A stretch of 64,000 nucleotides of DNA from Dimorphilus gyrociliatus (taxonomy: Eukaryota; Annelida; Polychaeta; Dinophilidae): contig CAJFCJ010000006.1 of the NCBI GenBank assembly GCA_904063045.1, positions 2,992,408 through 3,056,407 of the forward strand, read 5' to 3'. Under the pieces are notes generated by a model. That model saw only the letters and a program-made list of their open reading frames with translations. It was not told where the DNA came from and did no database searches. How positions within the stretch are numbered: position 1 is the stretch's first letter; each line of letters opens with the position of its first letter. Below are positions 1 to 10,907 of the stretch, one piece after another. Both the position numbers and the translations under genes were made by a program.

Positions 1-688
1 AGCTCTTATCATCCTTTTTTCACGAGCTACATTTATCTTTTCTTTGATTGCTTCGGATTTTTTCTTCTCACTCAGATTTATTGCTGGTACATGAATATCA
101 TCCTTTAACGAATCTTTTTCCTCTGTAAAAAAACCAATTTTAATATATGCTTTATGTCACAGCATAGTCCTACCTTTCGATTTTTCAGCTGTTTGAAGAG
201 GTCGTAGACCAAGTTTAGCTCGTAAACGACTTAAAAAGAACATAGAGTTAGACATTAATAATTTGGCATATTAGTACTCACTTAGTTTCGTCTACGCTTA
301 GTGAAATATCTCCTCCAGCTGATGAAGGTGCTATATCATCATCTGTTTCAAAAATAGATTAGGTTAAATAAAACTGCTTATCGCTAAAAATGCAAGAAAA
401 CAAACCACTGTTAGACGCCCGTTTTGATCGTTTTTCTTCGTCTTTTTCATGGTCTTTGTTACGTTTTCTCTCTAAATCAGGATCCCGTTTGCTACCTTCC
501 CTTTCTCTGTCTCGTTTGTCTCCTCGCCTGTCTTCTGCACTAGGTTCTCTACGCTCCCTTTTCAAATTGTCGTCATCATAACTATCGTGGTCTCCCCGCT
601 TTCTTTTACGATCTCTTTTAGAATCTCTATCTCTTTCCTGATCTCTTTCCCGTTCCTTATCTTTGTCCTTGCGCTTCTTAGAACCCAT
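1..688 (-). CDS. SART1: SART1 (U4/U6.U5 tri-snRNP protein), 5' part
   Basis: This is the 5' part of a tri-snRNP assembly factor that acts in the nucleus during pre-mRNA splicing; the gene runs off the left edge. Exons read on the minus strand are 688-406, 342-282, 229-174 and 122-1 (continuing), all with GT-AG introns of 51 to 63 bp in consistent phase. The start MGSKKRKDK at 688 matches the family's MGSSKKH-type start; an in-frame upstream ATG at 796 is possible but less likely. The first about 90 residues are an Arg/Lys/Asp/Glu-rich RS/RE-like tract. Exon 2 into exon 3 gives SLSVDETNRLRAKLGLRPLQ, the signature near the start of the conserved SART1 region, and the last visible exon gives DIHVPAINLSEKKKSEAIKE, also typical. 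It lies head-to-head with Pellino. Confidence 0.9.
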
Positions 689-1210
689 ATTCCTTAAATA
701 CTTCAAAGTTAGTAGAAAAACGTCTCTAGACCGAAGCGGAACCGGAAACGCAAATAATATCGTCTGCAAAGAAGTATAATTCCTTTTAAAACTCACATCA
801 ATAATTTCATTAATTGATCTTCCACACGGTGGAAAGTTTGATCTAAATTTATTCTATTTGTAATAAAGTCAAAGTATTTTGCATAATTTGATTTCTTCTC
901 TTTTAGATTAAAAGGCTTTCTTTTTAAAATCATTTTACTTTCACCGGAAGAAGAACTACTATAACTTTATGAAGTATTTCCTCAAATATATTCTCCAAAA
1001 CTTCTCATATTTTGGTGTTTAAACTCTACCACAGCTTCTTACAGTTTTTATTTATATTTGCAATGAGTTAAAGTATTTATCCGAAGGCAACCAATGAAAA
1101 AGTAGTATAAATACGAAAACAACCATACGGTGTTTCCCGAGAAAAAGATTTCACAAAAACATGATCGAAATGTTGGTTTTAACTATATTTATTTAATTTT
1201 CATTGTAACA
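689..1210. promoter_or_regulatory. Shared divergent promoter interval SART1 / Pellino
   Basis: These 522 bp separate the start codons of two divergent genes and hold no credible coding exon. The stretch is AT-rich, with no clear TATA box at a convincing distance. It must contain both 5' UTRs and core promoters, so shared regulation is plausible but inferred from position only. Confidence 0.5.
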
Positions 1211-4049
1211 ATGCCTCAATCTTCCGAAAAGTAAGTATTCTAATTATTTAACTTATTTATATTTCTATGGAATTTTCGAAAACTTAAAGTCTTTGTTAAT
1301 TTTGCTTATCTTTGTTTTATTGTTTACCACAAGATAGTAATCGTCTGTTCGCAGCGTTGTATCATGTTTCCGCTGTCTTTGGCTCCTGTCCGTCCTTTTA
1401 TTTGTAAACAAGTCTTCTCCATTATGATAGAACTATCAATTTATATGTATTTGAAAAAAAAATTATTGTGTTATAATAAAAATATTCAGTTTCAATTAAC
1501 GGCCATGATCCTTTGTTTCAGCACTAATGAAAAGGAGGTAGCATCAACAAGTGTTGAACAGTCTCCTGAAGATTTAGAAGGATACGTCTATGGAGAACTT
1601 GTAGTGCTCGGATACAATGGTTCGCTTGGAAATGGTATGGACAAAGGAAGACGTCGTAATAAATTGTTACTAAAACGACGGTCCAAACCGTCTGGTGTGA
1701 AACCCTCTGTTAAACATGAAGTGAAGAATCCTCAACAGTGCGACCTGATTAAGAATACCTCTAAGCATTCTGTTTCCTACACTTTAAACAGACATCGTGC
1801 AGTTGTTGTACAGTATGACCACGATGAGAAAACAGATATGTTTCAAATTGGCCGGTCTTCTGAGCCCCAAATTGACCTTATTGTTATGGATACAATTCGA
1901 GGTGACGAAAGATCGAAATCAAAGACAGTTACTCAATCTACGATATCTCGATTCGCTTGTCGAATACTTATTGAACGAGAACCTCCTTTTAAGGCTAGAA
2001 TATATGCCGCCGGTTTTGATATATCCCGTAATATTTTCCTTGGTGAGAAAGCAACAAAATGGCAAACTGAAACAGACATTGACGGCTTAACAACGAATGG
2101 TATTTTGATAATGCACCCATCAAAGATACCAGGTAGAACAAGTGTTTGGAGAGAGGTGTCAGTGGGAGGGGGAATTTACGCACTCAGAGAATCAAGATCA
2201 ACGCCTCAAAAATCGAGTCTCATACCAGGAGAAGACAACGTACTGCAGGACGGTACGCTCATTGATCTCTGCGGAGCAACATTATTGTGGCGTTCATCAG
2301 CCGGCTTATACAATTCACCCAGCAGACGTGAATTGGAATCAAGGGTAGCCGAAATGAATGCCGGACGCCCACAATGTCCTGTTGGTCTGAATACGTTGGT
2401 TTTTCCAACTAAAGCAAATGTAAATAGTATTGATGGAGAACGTACGCCGCACGTTTATATGACCTGTGGTCACGTGCATGGTCAGCACAGCTGGGAAGCC
2501 GAGGGAGACGGAAAAGAAAGAAGAACGTGCCCAATGTGTAGAACGACTGGTCCGTTCGAAAAATTACAATTAGGCATTGAAACGACATTTTACGTAGATA
2601 ACGAACCCCCGACCCATTGCTTTTATCCCTGTGCTCATATGGCTTCAGAAAACACAGTCAAGTAAGCAATTTTTCATTAAAATAATATTTAATAAATTGG
2701 TATATTCGAGATATTTTTCTTCCTTACGAAAAAAAAAGAGATGCTAGGCCTGAAAGTTTTTTCTGTCTACTTTCATATTGCAATTTTTTTTATAACAGCG
2801 ATTCTTTTTTTTATGAACCAAATTTTCTTTTTTTTGTAAAACTATTAGCATATATGTAATTGGGGTAGAAATTCCATTGAAGTTAGATATCATTCTCTTT
2901 CCTTTAAGCTTTTACTCTTTGTTTTGTTTGGTTTTTTTTTTGTCTTTTTTTTTTTACTATCTCTTATATCACTCTTTATCATTCTTTTCCCGTTCTCTTT
3001 CCCCACCTTTTTTTCTTTTTTTACTTTCTACGAAAAATGATAAAAAGTGTATAGAAAATGTTTTATAAAAGATATTGTAACATTTGTTAAGAGTTGTTAA
3101 AGTATCACATTTGTTTAAGAATAACATAAGTATTGGGAAATGAGTAAATTATATGAAAGAAGCATTATGATTTTATCGATTAATTCTAACGTTCTACTTC
3201 ACTCGTCAAAAGCAATATCATAAAAATTAAGTAATTTACAGTAATATAGAGAATTAAGCATTTATTTTAATATATAAATATAGAATCTATTTATTATTAG
3301 TTTTTCAATTATAAACAAATACCTGTAATGTATAGACTTACGGTTATTATTTTTTAACTCTCCTTCTCATCTATATATATTATTATTTTGATGTTATTCA
3401 AGTATAACATGATAAACACTTGAGATAATAAAAACGTATATTTTTTTTTAAGGAGAAAATTTTTTTCTGCTTACCCTCCTCCCCCCACACCCCCTCCCTC
3501 TCTCTCTCTCGCACACACACACACATTTATATATACTCTCTCTCTCTCTCTCTCTATACTGCTCTTTCATTACCTGTTTAAAAATGAGGTCAATTATGTG
3601 TAATACGCCCTTCTTTATTTTACACCTATATTTAATATAAATCTATAGAAATTTTATTTTATATATCATGAAAATGAGCAGATTCTAGAGAAGGAGAGTT
3701 ACTTTTTTGGTTTTACTTACTTTTATCACGTGATATCGGGTTTATTTAAGGAAGACAATAGAGTAGGATGTTTAAGTTTGCTAAAGAAATAGGCGTACTA
3801 TCTTTGGATGTATGCTAATTTCAAATTGCTGAGTGAGTTAGATAGTTAATGAGATTTTTTTTGAAAGGTGTTTAGATAATAAATTAATCATCAAGTATAT
3901 TTTATTCTTTCTTTTTCTGCAGATATTGGTCGTCGATACCAATACCTCATGGTTGCCATGCATTTCAAGCCGTCTGCCCGTTTTGTGCGACGCCTGTAAA
4001 CTCAGAAACCGGCTACATTCGTTTGATCTTTCAAGATCATGTCGACTGA
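1211..4049 (+). CDS. PELI: Pellino E3 ubiquitin ligase
   Basis: Pellino proteins are RING-type E3 ubiquitin ligases that act on IRAK/Pelle kinases in Toll/IL-1 signalling. Exons are 1211-1230, 1522-2661 and 3923-4049, giving 428 aa. The first exon encodes only MPQSSE plus two bases, joined in phase 2 to the large exon. Family signatures are GELVVLGYNGSLGNG, the FHA-like core with TDMFQIGRSSEPQID and STISRFACRI, and IYAAGFD...NIFLGEKA. The C-terminal RING-like part (about residues 292-428) has CPVGLN, CGHVHG, RTCPMCR and the last-exon stretch HGCHAFQAVCPFCATPV. The 1.26-kb intron 2 carries pyrimidine and CA/TC microsatellites. Length equals the usual 420 to 430 aa. Confidence 0.95.
3491..3556. 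repeat. Compound (TC)n-(CA)n-(TC)n microsatellite
   Basis: A run of C and T followed by CACACA and again TCTCTC repeats lies inside Pellino intron 2. It looks like simple-sequence expansion in an intron. Confidence 0.85.
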
Positions 4050-4228
4050 TTTTTTGTGTTGGCTAAAACGAAACTTTTTGCTTTTACTGTAGTTATTGTT
4101 TTCTCAGAGAAAACCAAAAGATACGAAAAAAAAGAGTTAATTATGACATTTTAAGATTTATTTTTTGTAATTTCATAAGCTATATTAATTTTTTATCCAG
4201 TCTTCCTCTGAAACAAAAAAAAATTTTC

Positions 4229-6229
4229 CTAAACTTTGTGAACATCGCATCCTTCTGCTCTTAAACAAGGTATTGAAGACAGGCTTATAGATCCTACTGG
4301 TTTTTCTTGATTTTCAGGTTTCTCTTTATCTTCTTCTCTTTTCTCTGTCTTATAACTGAACTCTCTATCTTTTGTTCCTTCATAATTTAGGCGCTTTTTC
4401 TCTTTCCTGATAGCGTCATATAGTTCCTTATGCAAGGTTACATCTGTGCACAGTGTTCGATGTTCTTCGGCTGTTATTTTGCACCTGAAACATTACGTCA
4501 AGTGTTAATTTTCTTGTTCACTTAAAAAGAACAAAGTTCTTTTTTCTAGAAATACGAGAACTGTCTGCAATTTCCTATCTCGATAATAACTACAATGACA
4601 GTCATTAACACAAATTAAGCAGGAGATGTGACACTGATATTTTTAAACCGAAAATCAATTTGGTATTTAAAACCTTTTTTAGAAATATCGAAAATACAGA
4701 AACACCAAAACAAATAAGTTTTTTTAATAATCCTATCAAAGACTCTTGTTTGAAGAGACCTGGATTGGATTTCAGGCTTTGAACAATTCAGTAGCCATCA
4801 GATGGCGCTATCCGAAAAATATTATTTGACAATTACCTGTTTGCCAAATCAGCAAATTCCTTATAAGGCAATATTTTTATCACTCTTTCACAGTAAGATA
4901 GACAAACAATTTTACTGCCTGTTTCCTTATCTCTAAGTAGGTCAAAGGAAATGTCAGCTGCAAATGGTGGCCATTTCGTTGAAAGTGAATCAAGACCCGA
5001 AAGCATAGTTGACAAAGTAGAATCATGAGCAGAGTATAAAAATAGCTTTTTATCCAGTTTCTCGAAGTTATTCAGGATAGTATCAAAAACTCTTCCAATG
5101 CCTAACTTTATACTTTGAGTTTTATATTCGGGTGAGGGTACTCTTATTTTGTTCATTGTTTTTACTACTGCTTCATCCATTTCGTCTTTTATATCTTCTA
5201 ACCAATCAAATATTGGAATATCATTGCCTTTCTTACATTGTATATTATCAAAACAAGCGAAGATAGGCATATCTGTCTTCAGAATTGTAAAACATTTTAA
5301 GCAATTATTGACTTTTCATTAATTTATACTACTTCTAATTTAAATTTGTCTTTAAGTAGATTTTCCAATTTTGTAAGTCCTTCTACTTCCTTAAGTCCAA
5401 CGATACCTAAAGTTTCAATTCCTTTTAAAGATTTACATCTATGCGATGCAGGATAAAGAAATTCATCTTTTCCTGGGGCAACAAAAAATTCCATTGGTTT
5501 TTCTAAATTTTTCCCCCAAATTCCAGCTGCAACGCATTGAAGGGTATCGATACATCGATTTATATTTGTTGATCTCATATAGACAAGCTGTGGATTAAAT
5601 TGTTCTGGTATAATTTTCCAAATATCCACATATTTCCTCTTCAGCCTTTGTCCTGGAAAGAAATCAAGTCTTGAATATTTTTTAAATAGAGCAATCTCTA
5701 TATTTGCTGAAAACAATGAGTATAATAATTGCTAATAAATATTTCTTTAGTATTAAAGTATCAATAATATTAGGTTTGGCTAAAGCGATGAATATCATCT
5801 ATTACCTAAACGAAAACCTTGTTCTCTTCCTATTTTTGTTAATTGGCCAGCATGGGTTCCCCCTTCGAACTTCCGTAATTCATATTTTCTTTCAATATTA
5901 GAAATAGGACGTGGACCACCATCCAGATCACGTATAAAAAAGGGGACTTCTGTGTGCGGTACAGATTGTAAAAGAGTTTTACTATCGAAACCAGGTTCTC
6001 CAACTGGTAGTTCTCTATTTAATGGAGTTCTAGATCCGTGTCTGAAAAAAACTTGAGATGCGATCATCTCATATTTTTCTGCCATTTTGTCCATCTTTTT
6101 CTCTTGAAGGTCATTTTCAATCAAAATTCTCTTTGACTTTTTAGTTCTTTTGCTTAGTAAGTACACTCCCAAACCAAGTGAAGATGTACCCAAAACTCCA
6201 AAAATGTAACTACGCTTAAGCCTAAACAT
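4229..6229 (-). CDS. ACP6: Lysophosphatidic acid phosphatase type 6 (ACP6-like)
   Basis: A histidine acid phosphatase; vertebrate ACP6 hydrolyses lysophosphatidic acid to monoacylglycerol in mitochondria. Exons on the minus strand are 6229-5806, 5706-5333, 5276-4837 and 4484-4229, giving 497 aa (human is about 430). The catalytic motif FRHGSRTPL (R63-H64-G65) follows an N-terminal hydrophobic segment at about residues 8-26 with a basic flank, fitting a mitochondrial or membrane anchor. The distal HD motif is FLYSAHDST (H350-D351). Exon 2 could end at 5333 or, one codon later, at 5330: both are phase-0 GT donors in a GTAGTA tandem. The extra length is mostly a charged C-terminal tail (KDREFSYKTEKREEDKEKPE) that I do not recognise. 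An imperfect CTCF-like site lies in the last intron. Confidence 0.9.
4795..4808 (+). promoter_or_regulatory. CTCF-core-like site in ACP6 intron 3
   Basis: CCATCAGATGGCGC differs at one position from the metazoan CTCF core CCASYAGRKGGCRS. Binding is not shown; see the motif-family finding. Confidence 0.35.
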
Positions 6230-7248
6230 AATAGTTATCAGTTTCTTAGTTAGATATCCTTTAATTGAAATATTAAAATATCCCTTTTAGTCAAAAATGT
6301 TTAAATATATAGCAAAATGATGAAATTTCACAATATTGAGAAATCGACAAGAAAACGATTACTGAACGTTTTAAGTAAGAATAGCTTATGTAAAAAACGT
6401 GAGTTTTGAGCGAAAAGGAAGAAATAAATTCTAATAGACTGGTTTGAATTCCCGCAATAATTTTCAACAATAAATCATTGTTTCTTTTATCTGTTTTTAT
6501 CATTATTCTAATCAGCAATCAAATAATTGTCAAATATTAAAGAATAAAAGAAAAAACAATTAAAAATGTTGTCAATCGAATCAGTTTATTATTTTTGAAA
6601 AAATGCGAACATTTAAGTTATAAAAGTTATAATATTTATATAAATGAATATTTAAGTAGATATCTAACAAAGAATAGTAAAAAAAAAGAGAAATAGATGA
6701 AAAAATTAAAGAGAAAAAAATAGTTTCTAAGAATTCTCCATTAAAAAAGAATATATGTTAAAAGAATAAAAACAACTCTTTTTTAACATTATCAGGAAAA
6801 TTTTTTGGCAAATAGATGGCGTTGGTCTCTTATGAAACTTTACTAAAGTTAGTTATTTAAAAAAAAAAACAACGTAATATTAACTTAACTACCAAATTTA
6901 TGGATCTTGAAATATTCAATTTTGTAAAAATTCTATATATATATATTCCTTAATAGAAGATAACTTATAGAAAAATGTATTTTTGAGAATATCAAAATAG
7001 TTAACAAATGTAAACAAAGTTAAATTTTTTTTTTAAGCAGATCCTTGATATTCTAAAAGAGAAGTTATATTGATTAAACTCTTACATTTCATGCAACTAA
7101 GTATATATACAACTTTTAAAAAAAAATCATTATTCTAAGTCTTTAACTTTTCCTGATGCAGCAAAAAAAGAAAGGGAATATGTAAGTAAATGGAATGTCT
7201 TTAACATTATAAAGACGACTTTGTTACAAATACCATGCTGTTTTGTTT
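6230..7248. other. Intergenic ACP6 / zinc-finger gene
   Basis: About 1 kb of very AT-rich sequence with poly-A and poly-T runs, containing the ACP6 5' flank and the zinc-finger gene's 3' UTR. AAATAGATGGCGTTGG at 6811-6826 is a weaker CTCF-core relative. No coding exon is visible. Confidence 0.6.
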
Positions 7249-8959
7249 CTAACGTTCATGTTTTTGATTAATAAAATGTAAAGTGAAATCGTTTTTATCC
7301 GTGCATTGTTTGTCACAGATAGCACATTGCCAAGGAGATTCTGAACCATGTAAACTAACGTGTAAGAAGTACATAGCTCTCTCAAAGAATATGATATCAC
7401 AATGATGACATCTAAAAATTTTCCCTTTACATAAATAATGATCAATTACATCTTCTAAGTCAGGCATTGGTCCCTCCTCGTCGTCGCATTGAACGATAGC
7501 ATCGGTAGACGGTTTATTATTTACCTGTTGAATATGAATCGGTTGCTTCTGTTGTACTTGTTGCGGAGGAAGAGTTAGAGTAACTTGTTGCATTTGATGC
7601 TGTTGTTGATTGTTAAATCCATTAACCGGAGGAAGAGGATGCTTGATACTATTATTATTAACTTCCATAACGTGATGAACAGGAGCGGGGGTTGAATAAA
7701 CAACTTGCGTGTTACAAGGTGGAAACATATCGTGAAATGTTGGAAGCGGCTGCTGCACCGATTTTACAGGAGATTCCGTTGTGTCAGGGTCGGGGGGATA
7801 CTCGGTAGAAAACGTTGGTACAAGAGGTTTAACCTCGTCTTCTGGTTCGGGTTTTTCAACTTCACTCTTCATTCTAGCAGCATCTGCCAAAGTTGTAAGA
7901 TTATCTAATGGGTTAGGAGTAACGACTTGCCGTGAATGAGCCATCTGAGGTTGGATTTGTATCTCATTGTGAATATTGTGGGGCGGTAGTCCACCTATAG
8001 CAAAACAATAAAATTTCACGTTAACAAAATTATTCCGAATATAAAAGATAAAGAAGGCTTAAATTTCAAGTGTGACTATAAGCTAATCTTACCGGCATTG
8101 TGAGGAGGTTTAATATCGATCAACTGTGGCTTGTGTCTTGCTTCAGTGTGAGTCGCTAAATCTTGAGCTGTTTTTGCTCTATAGCTGCATAAACTGCAAA
8201 CGAGTGGTGGGCTTGGTGGATGGCTGGAAACGTGAGCATTTAATTCATCAAGCGTTTCGCACTTTTTACCGCACATGTGACACGTAAAAGTCTTTCGGTG
8301 TACGTTACGATGTTGAACCAAATTAGATCGTGCCGCAAATCTTTTATTACAAACCGGACAAGCATAAGGTCTATTTCCATAATGAAGATTTTGATGTTCC
8401 AGAAGAATATGCTTGTAACCAAATTTTCTGTTGCATATTGTACATTCGAAAGGCTTTTCTCCCAAATGTGTCAAACGCAAATGCCTTAAAAGGCCATTTT
8501 TGTACCCGAATTGTTTTCCGCATAGTTTGCATCTGAAATAGGTTAGGCCTTCTATATATATAGTAATAGTATTGAATTACGCGTACATTTGTACAATACG
8601 TAGTTTAACCTAGAATATTATCAATAAGTCATATTAAACTCTTATTAAACGTACATGTATTTTCCGTCGGGCGTTGGTATTTGATGTTGAGCTATTAGTT
8701 CTTTGGCGTGTTGTACCAGAACCTCCTTGTTCTCATAGGCATAATTGTTCCTGTTAGCTAAATGGTCAACGGTTTCTTCTATTTGTCTAGGCTCAACAGT
8801 CTCAGCATTTGTAAGTGTTTGGTAAGTGACTGTTTCGTCTACATCGATTGACGTGCTTTCTTCGATAAGACCTAGCGGAGTTGTGTGAATGTCATTGGAG
8901 ATTACCTCCGTCTCAATAGCTTCCTCTTGAATACTCTTAACGGCCGTTTCAATCTCCAT
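7249..8959 (-). CDS. C2H2 zinc-finger protein with Ikaros/Hunchback-like C-terminal finger pair
   Basis: A probable nuclear DNA-binding regulator. Exons on the minus strand are 8959-8655, 8532-8093 and 7994-7249, giving 496 aa. The donor at 8655 (AT|GTACGT) joins to give GKYICKLCGKQFGYKNG in frame. The N-terminal 100 residues are acidic. Five C2H2 fingers follow (about residues 103-240), the first three with linkers such as THLGEKPF and HYGNRPY. Then comes a Pro/Gln/Asn-rich linker of about 190 residues and two fingers at the extreme C-terminus (CHHCDIIFFERAMYFLHVSLH and CAICDKQCTDKNDFTLHF, about 444-494). The spacing, the MYFLHVSLHGS stretch and the terminal H-x4-H-type finger resemble the dimerisation fingers of Ikaros and Hunchback. 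The family call is mine by pattern; no orthologue is named. Confidence 0.85.
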
Positions 8960-10038
8960 TCTAAAAGCAAAGAATCTTTAAAGCCCATATCAAGCCATAT
9001 GGTAACTAAAAAATCGATATTATCTATTCGAAAGAGGGTCATTCCCTGGGTGATTTAATGAAGCCAATCCTAAACATTAACCCTTTATAATAATCGAATT
9101 ATTGTTTGAGAATCTACGATAAAATTTAATATTTTGCGTTTTAGGTCAAATTCTTAACAGATATTCTAAGCTTATATATCTACATAAGGACAATAATGCA
9201 CGTTTCAAAACATAACAATAGCCTGTTTTCGATGAATACCGCTTTAATGCTCCGAATACAACGCGCCATGTTTTTTTTTACTTTATTGAGCCGTGGGGTA
9301 ATTTCAATACATAATTTAGTTACTATGAGACAAACTCTATGCGACTGTATTAGAAAATTATTAGTCTGTGTTAAGGGAAATAAATGAGCGAAATTTGCGA
9401 TATTTAATGCCGTAAAGCAAAATGGCGTATTTTAACGAAACTTTCCAAAAATGATCACAAACTATTTTAAATCTTTTTTTTAAACAAAAAGGAGTAGCTA
9501 TCGGACAAGACATGAGAAATGAATCTGATAGCTATAAAATCTTATAAATGATCTTTAGAAGCAAATGCTTATAAGCATTTTATATCGTTACACCCCAACC
9601 TCCGCCCATGGCATCCGCGTATGCAGACATGGCTTCCTTTTAAAAAAAGACTTTTTCATGTTCATGTAGATCATCTCAACGACATTAAATAAAAACATAG
9701 TATTAATAATCGTATTACACGATTTAGTACTTTGTTTTAAATGTAACTACACGAGTAATATATATTAATAAAGAGGCCAAGAATTATATGAATAATATTA
9801 TATTATACTAAAGAGATAAGGGGCCCAGGCAACAAGCCAAGTCTAGCCTTCTACAAAACAGTATGACAAACTAAACAATACTAAACAGAAAAAAGTACCA
9901 ATACATTATATCAGAGAAATACCAACTTTCTTGAAAATATTTACCTTTACGATATTCAGTAAAAAACGCCTTTTCCACTTTCGGCCTGTTTTTGCCTACT
10001 ATGCTTCGCTAAGGTGTTCCACTCACCTGTCCAACTGA
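8960..10038. other. Noncoding stretch upstream of the zinc-finger gene
   Basis: No supported gene. It includes the zinc-finger gene's upstream region. On the minus strand near 9640-9595 there is an acceptor-like pyrimidine tract followed by a short open segment (EAMSAYADAMGGGWGVTI, then stop) that could be a terminal exon, but no upstream exon joins it convincingly. Confidence 0.45.
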
Positions 10039-10335
10039 TTAGCATATCAAACAAGCTTCGACTGGTTGGTGAGTCATATCAAGCTTGGTAAAATTGTTTA
10101 GTATTGATAAGGCTTGAACAAAGTTTTCGTATCGATTATTTAGTAAAACAACACTTGGGTCTTCTTTAAAAAATGGCGGTCGGACGTCCAATATGGCGTT
10201 GTTTGTGTTAATAGGAGAGAACACTTTCCCGAAGCGGCCTAAAGATAAACTAGCCGGCGCGAAGGTCGCGTTATATAGGCCTAACAAGATCATAGGGTTT
10301 AAGAGGTCAAAAGCAATACATAACAGCGCCATCAA
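10039..10335 (-). CDS. Unrecognised 98-aa open reading frame
   Basis: A complete ORF of 98 codons in a locally less AT-rich stretch. The first about 25 residues are hydrophobic (LLCIAFDLLNPMILLGLYNA) and the frame ends with ACLIC, which has the shape of a CaaX prenylation box. A good GTGAG donor lies just beyond its stop on the same strand, so it could equally be the 5' UTR of a spliced transcript. I recognise no family. It sits between the zinc-finger gene and NUDT9, divergent from NUDT9. Real-gene status is doubtful. Confidence 0.25.
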   Translation of the reverse strand: MMALLCIAFDLLNPMILLGLYNATFAPASLSLGRFGKVFSPINTNNAILDVRPPFFKEDPSVVLLNNRYENFVQALSILNNFTKLDMTHQPVEACLIC

Positions 10336-10907
10336 GCGTCTATAACTTTATCTAAACATTTCTTTCTAAGTAACATTCATATATCAGTTTAATACATGTA
10401 TAGTAATATTATAGTATTATTATTAATATTAATATTAATAGTATTTAACTATTTTTGCTATTTCTAATATTTAGTTAGTAATAGTTAGAAATTAGGCCTC
10501 CATCTACATTTTTTTCCTATACTAAGACACAATAGTTAATATTCTTTTTTTTACATAGAAATAGTATTAATTTAAATGAAATCATTTAGGGAATTGTAAC
10601 AAAAAAAACAACAACATAATATAACAAACTGAATTAAATTAGGAAACGTATAATCTTATAATATTGCATATAATAAACGTGTGAAAACGGTGACATTTCA
10701 ACTATATTATTGTTGATTAACAGAGAAACAGTTGATAGGAACTATATTTGCTTGTGATCATTATATTGATCGACATGTCTTTTATGTTGCTCTTGGAGCT
10801 GCTTCAAATGCGGTAACTAAGGCTCATCCTTGCTAAAGATTATTACTGCTATATAGTTGTGCATTCTGATATTGATACCTTTGTTGGATGATTTCTAATC
10901 GCTTTCA
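10336..10907. other. 5' flank of NUDT9
   Basis: AT-rich noncoding sequence with runs of ATATTA repeats. CAGCGCCATCAAGCG at 10325-10339 is a distant CTCF-core relative. The NUDT9 promoter should lie here; nothing more specific is visible. Confidence 0.5.

Noticed and set aside
390-581. Ser/Leu/Arg-rich ORF on the plus strand
   Set aside because: Antisense shadow of the SART1 RS/RE-rich exon.
2877-3068. ORF of 63 aa in Pellino intron 2
   Set aside because: Phe/Leu/Ser low complexity from a pyrimidine-rich intron; no start context, no homology.
9196-9387. 63-aa ORF on the plus strand
   Set aside because: No family signal and no splice partners; length within chance for this composition.
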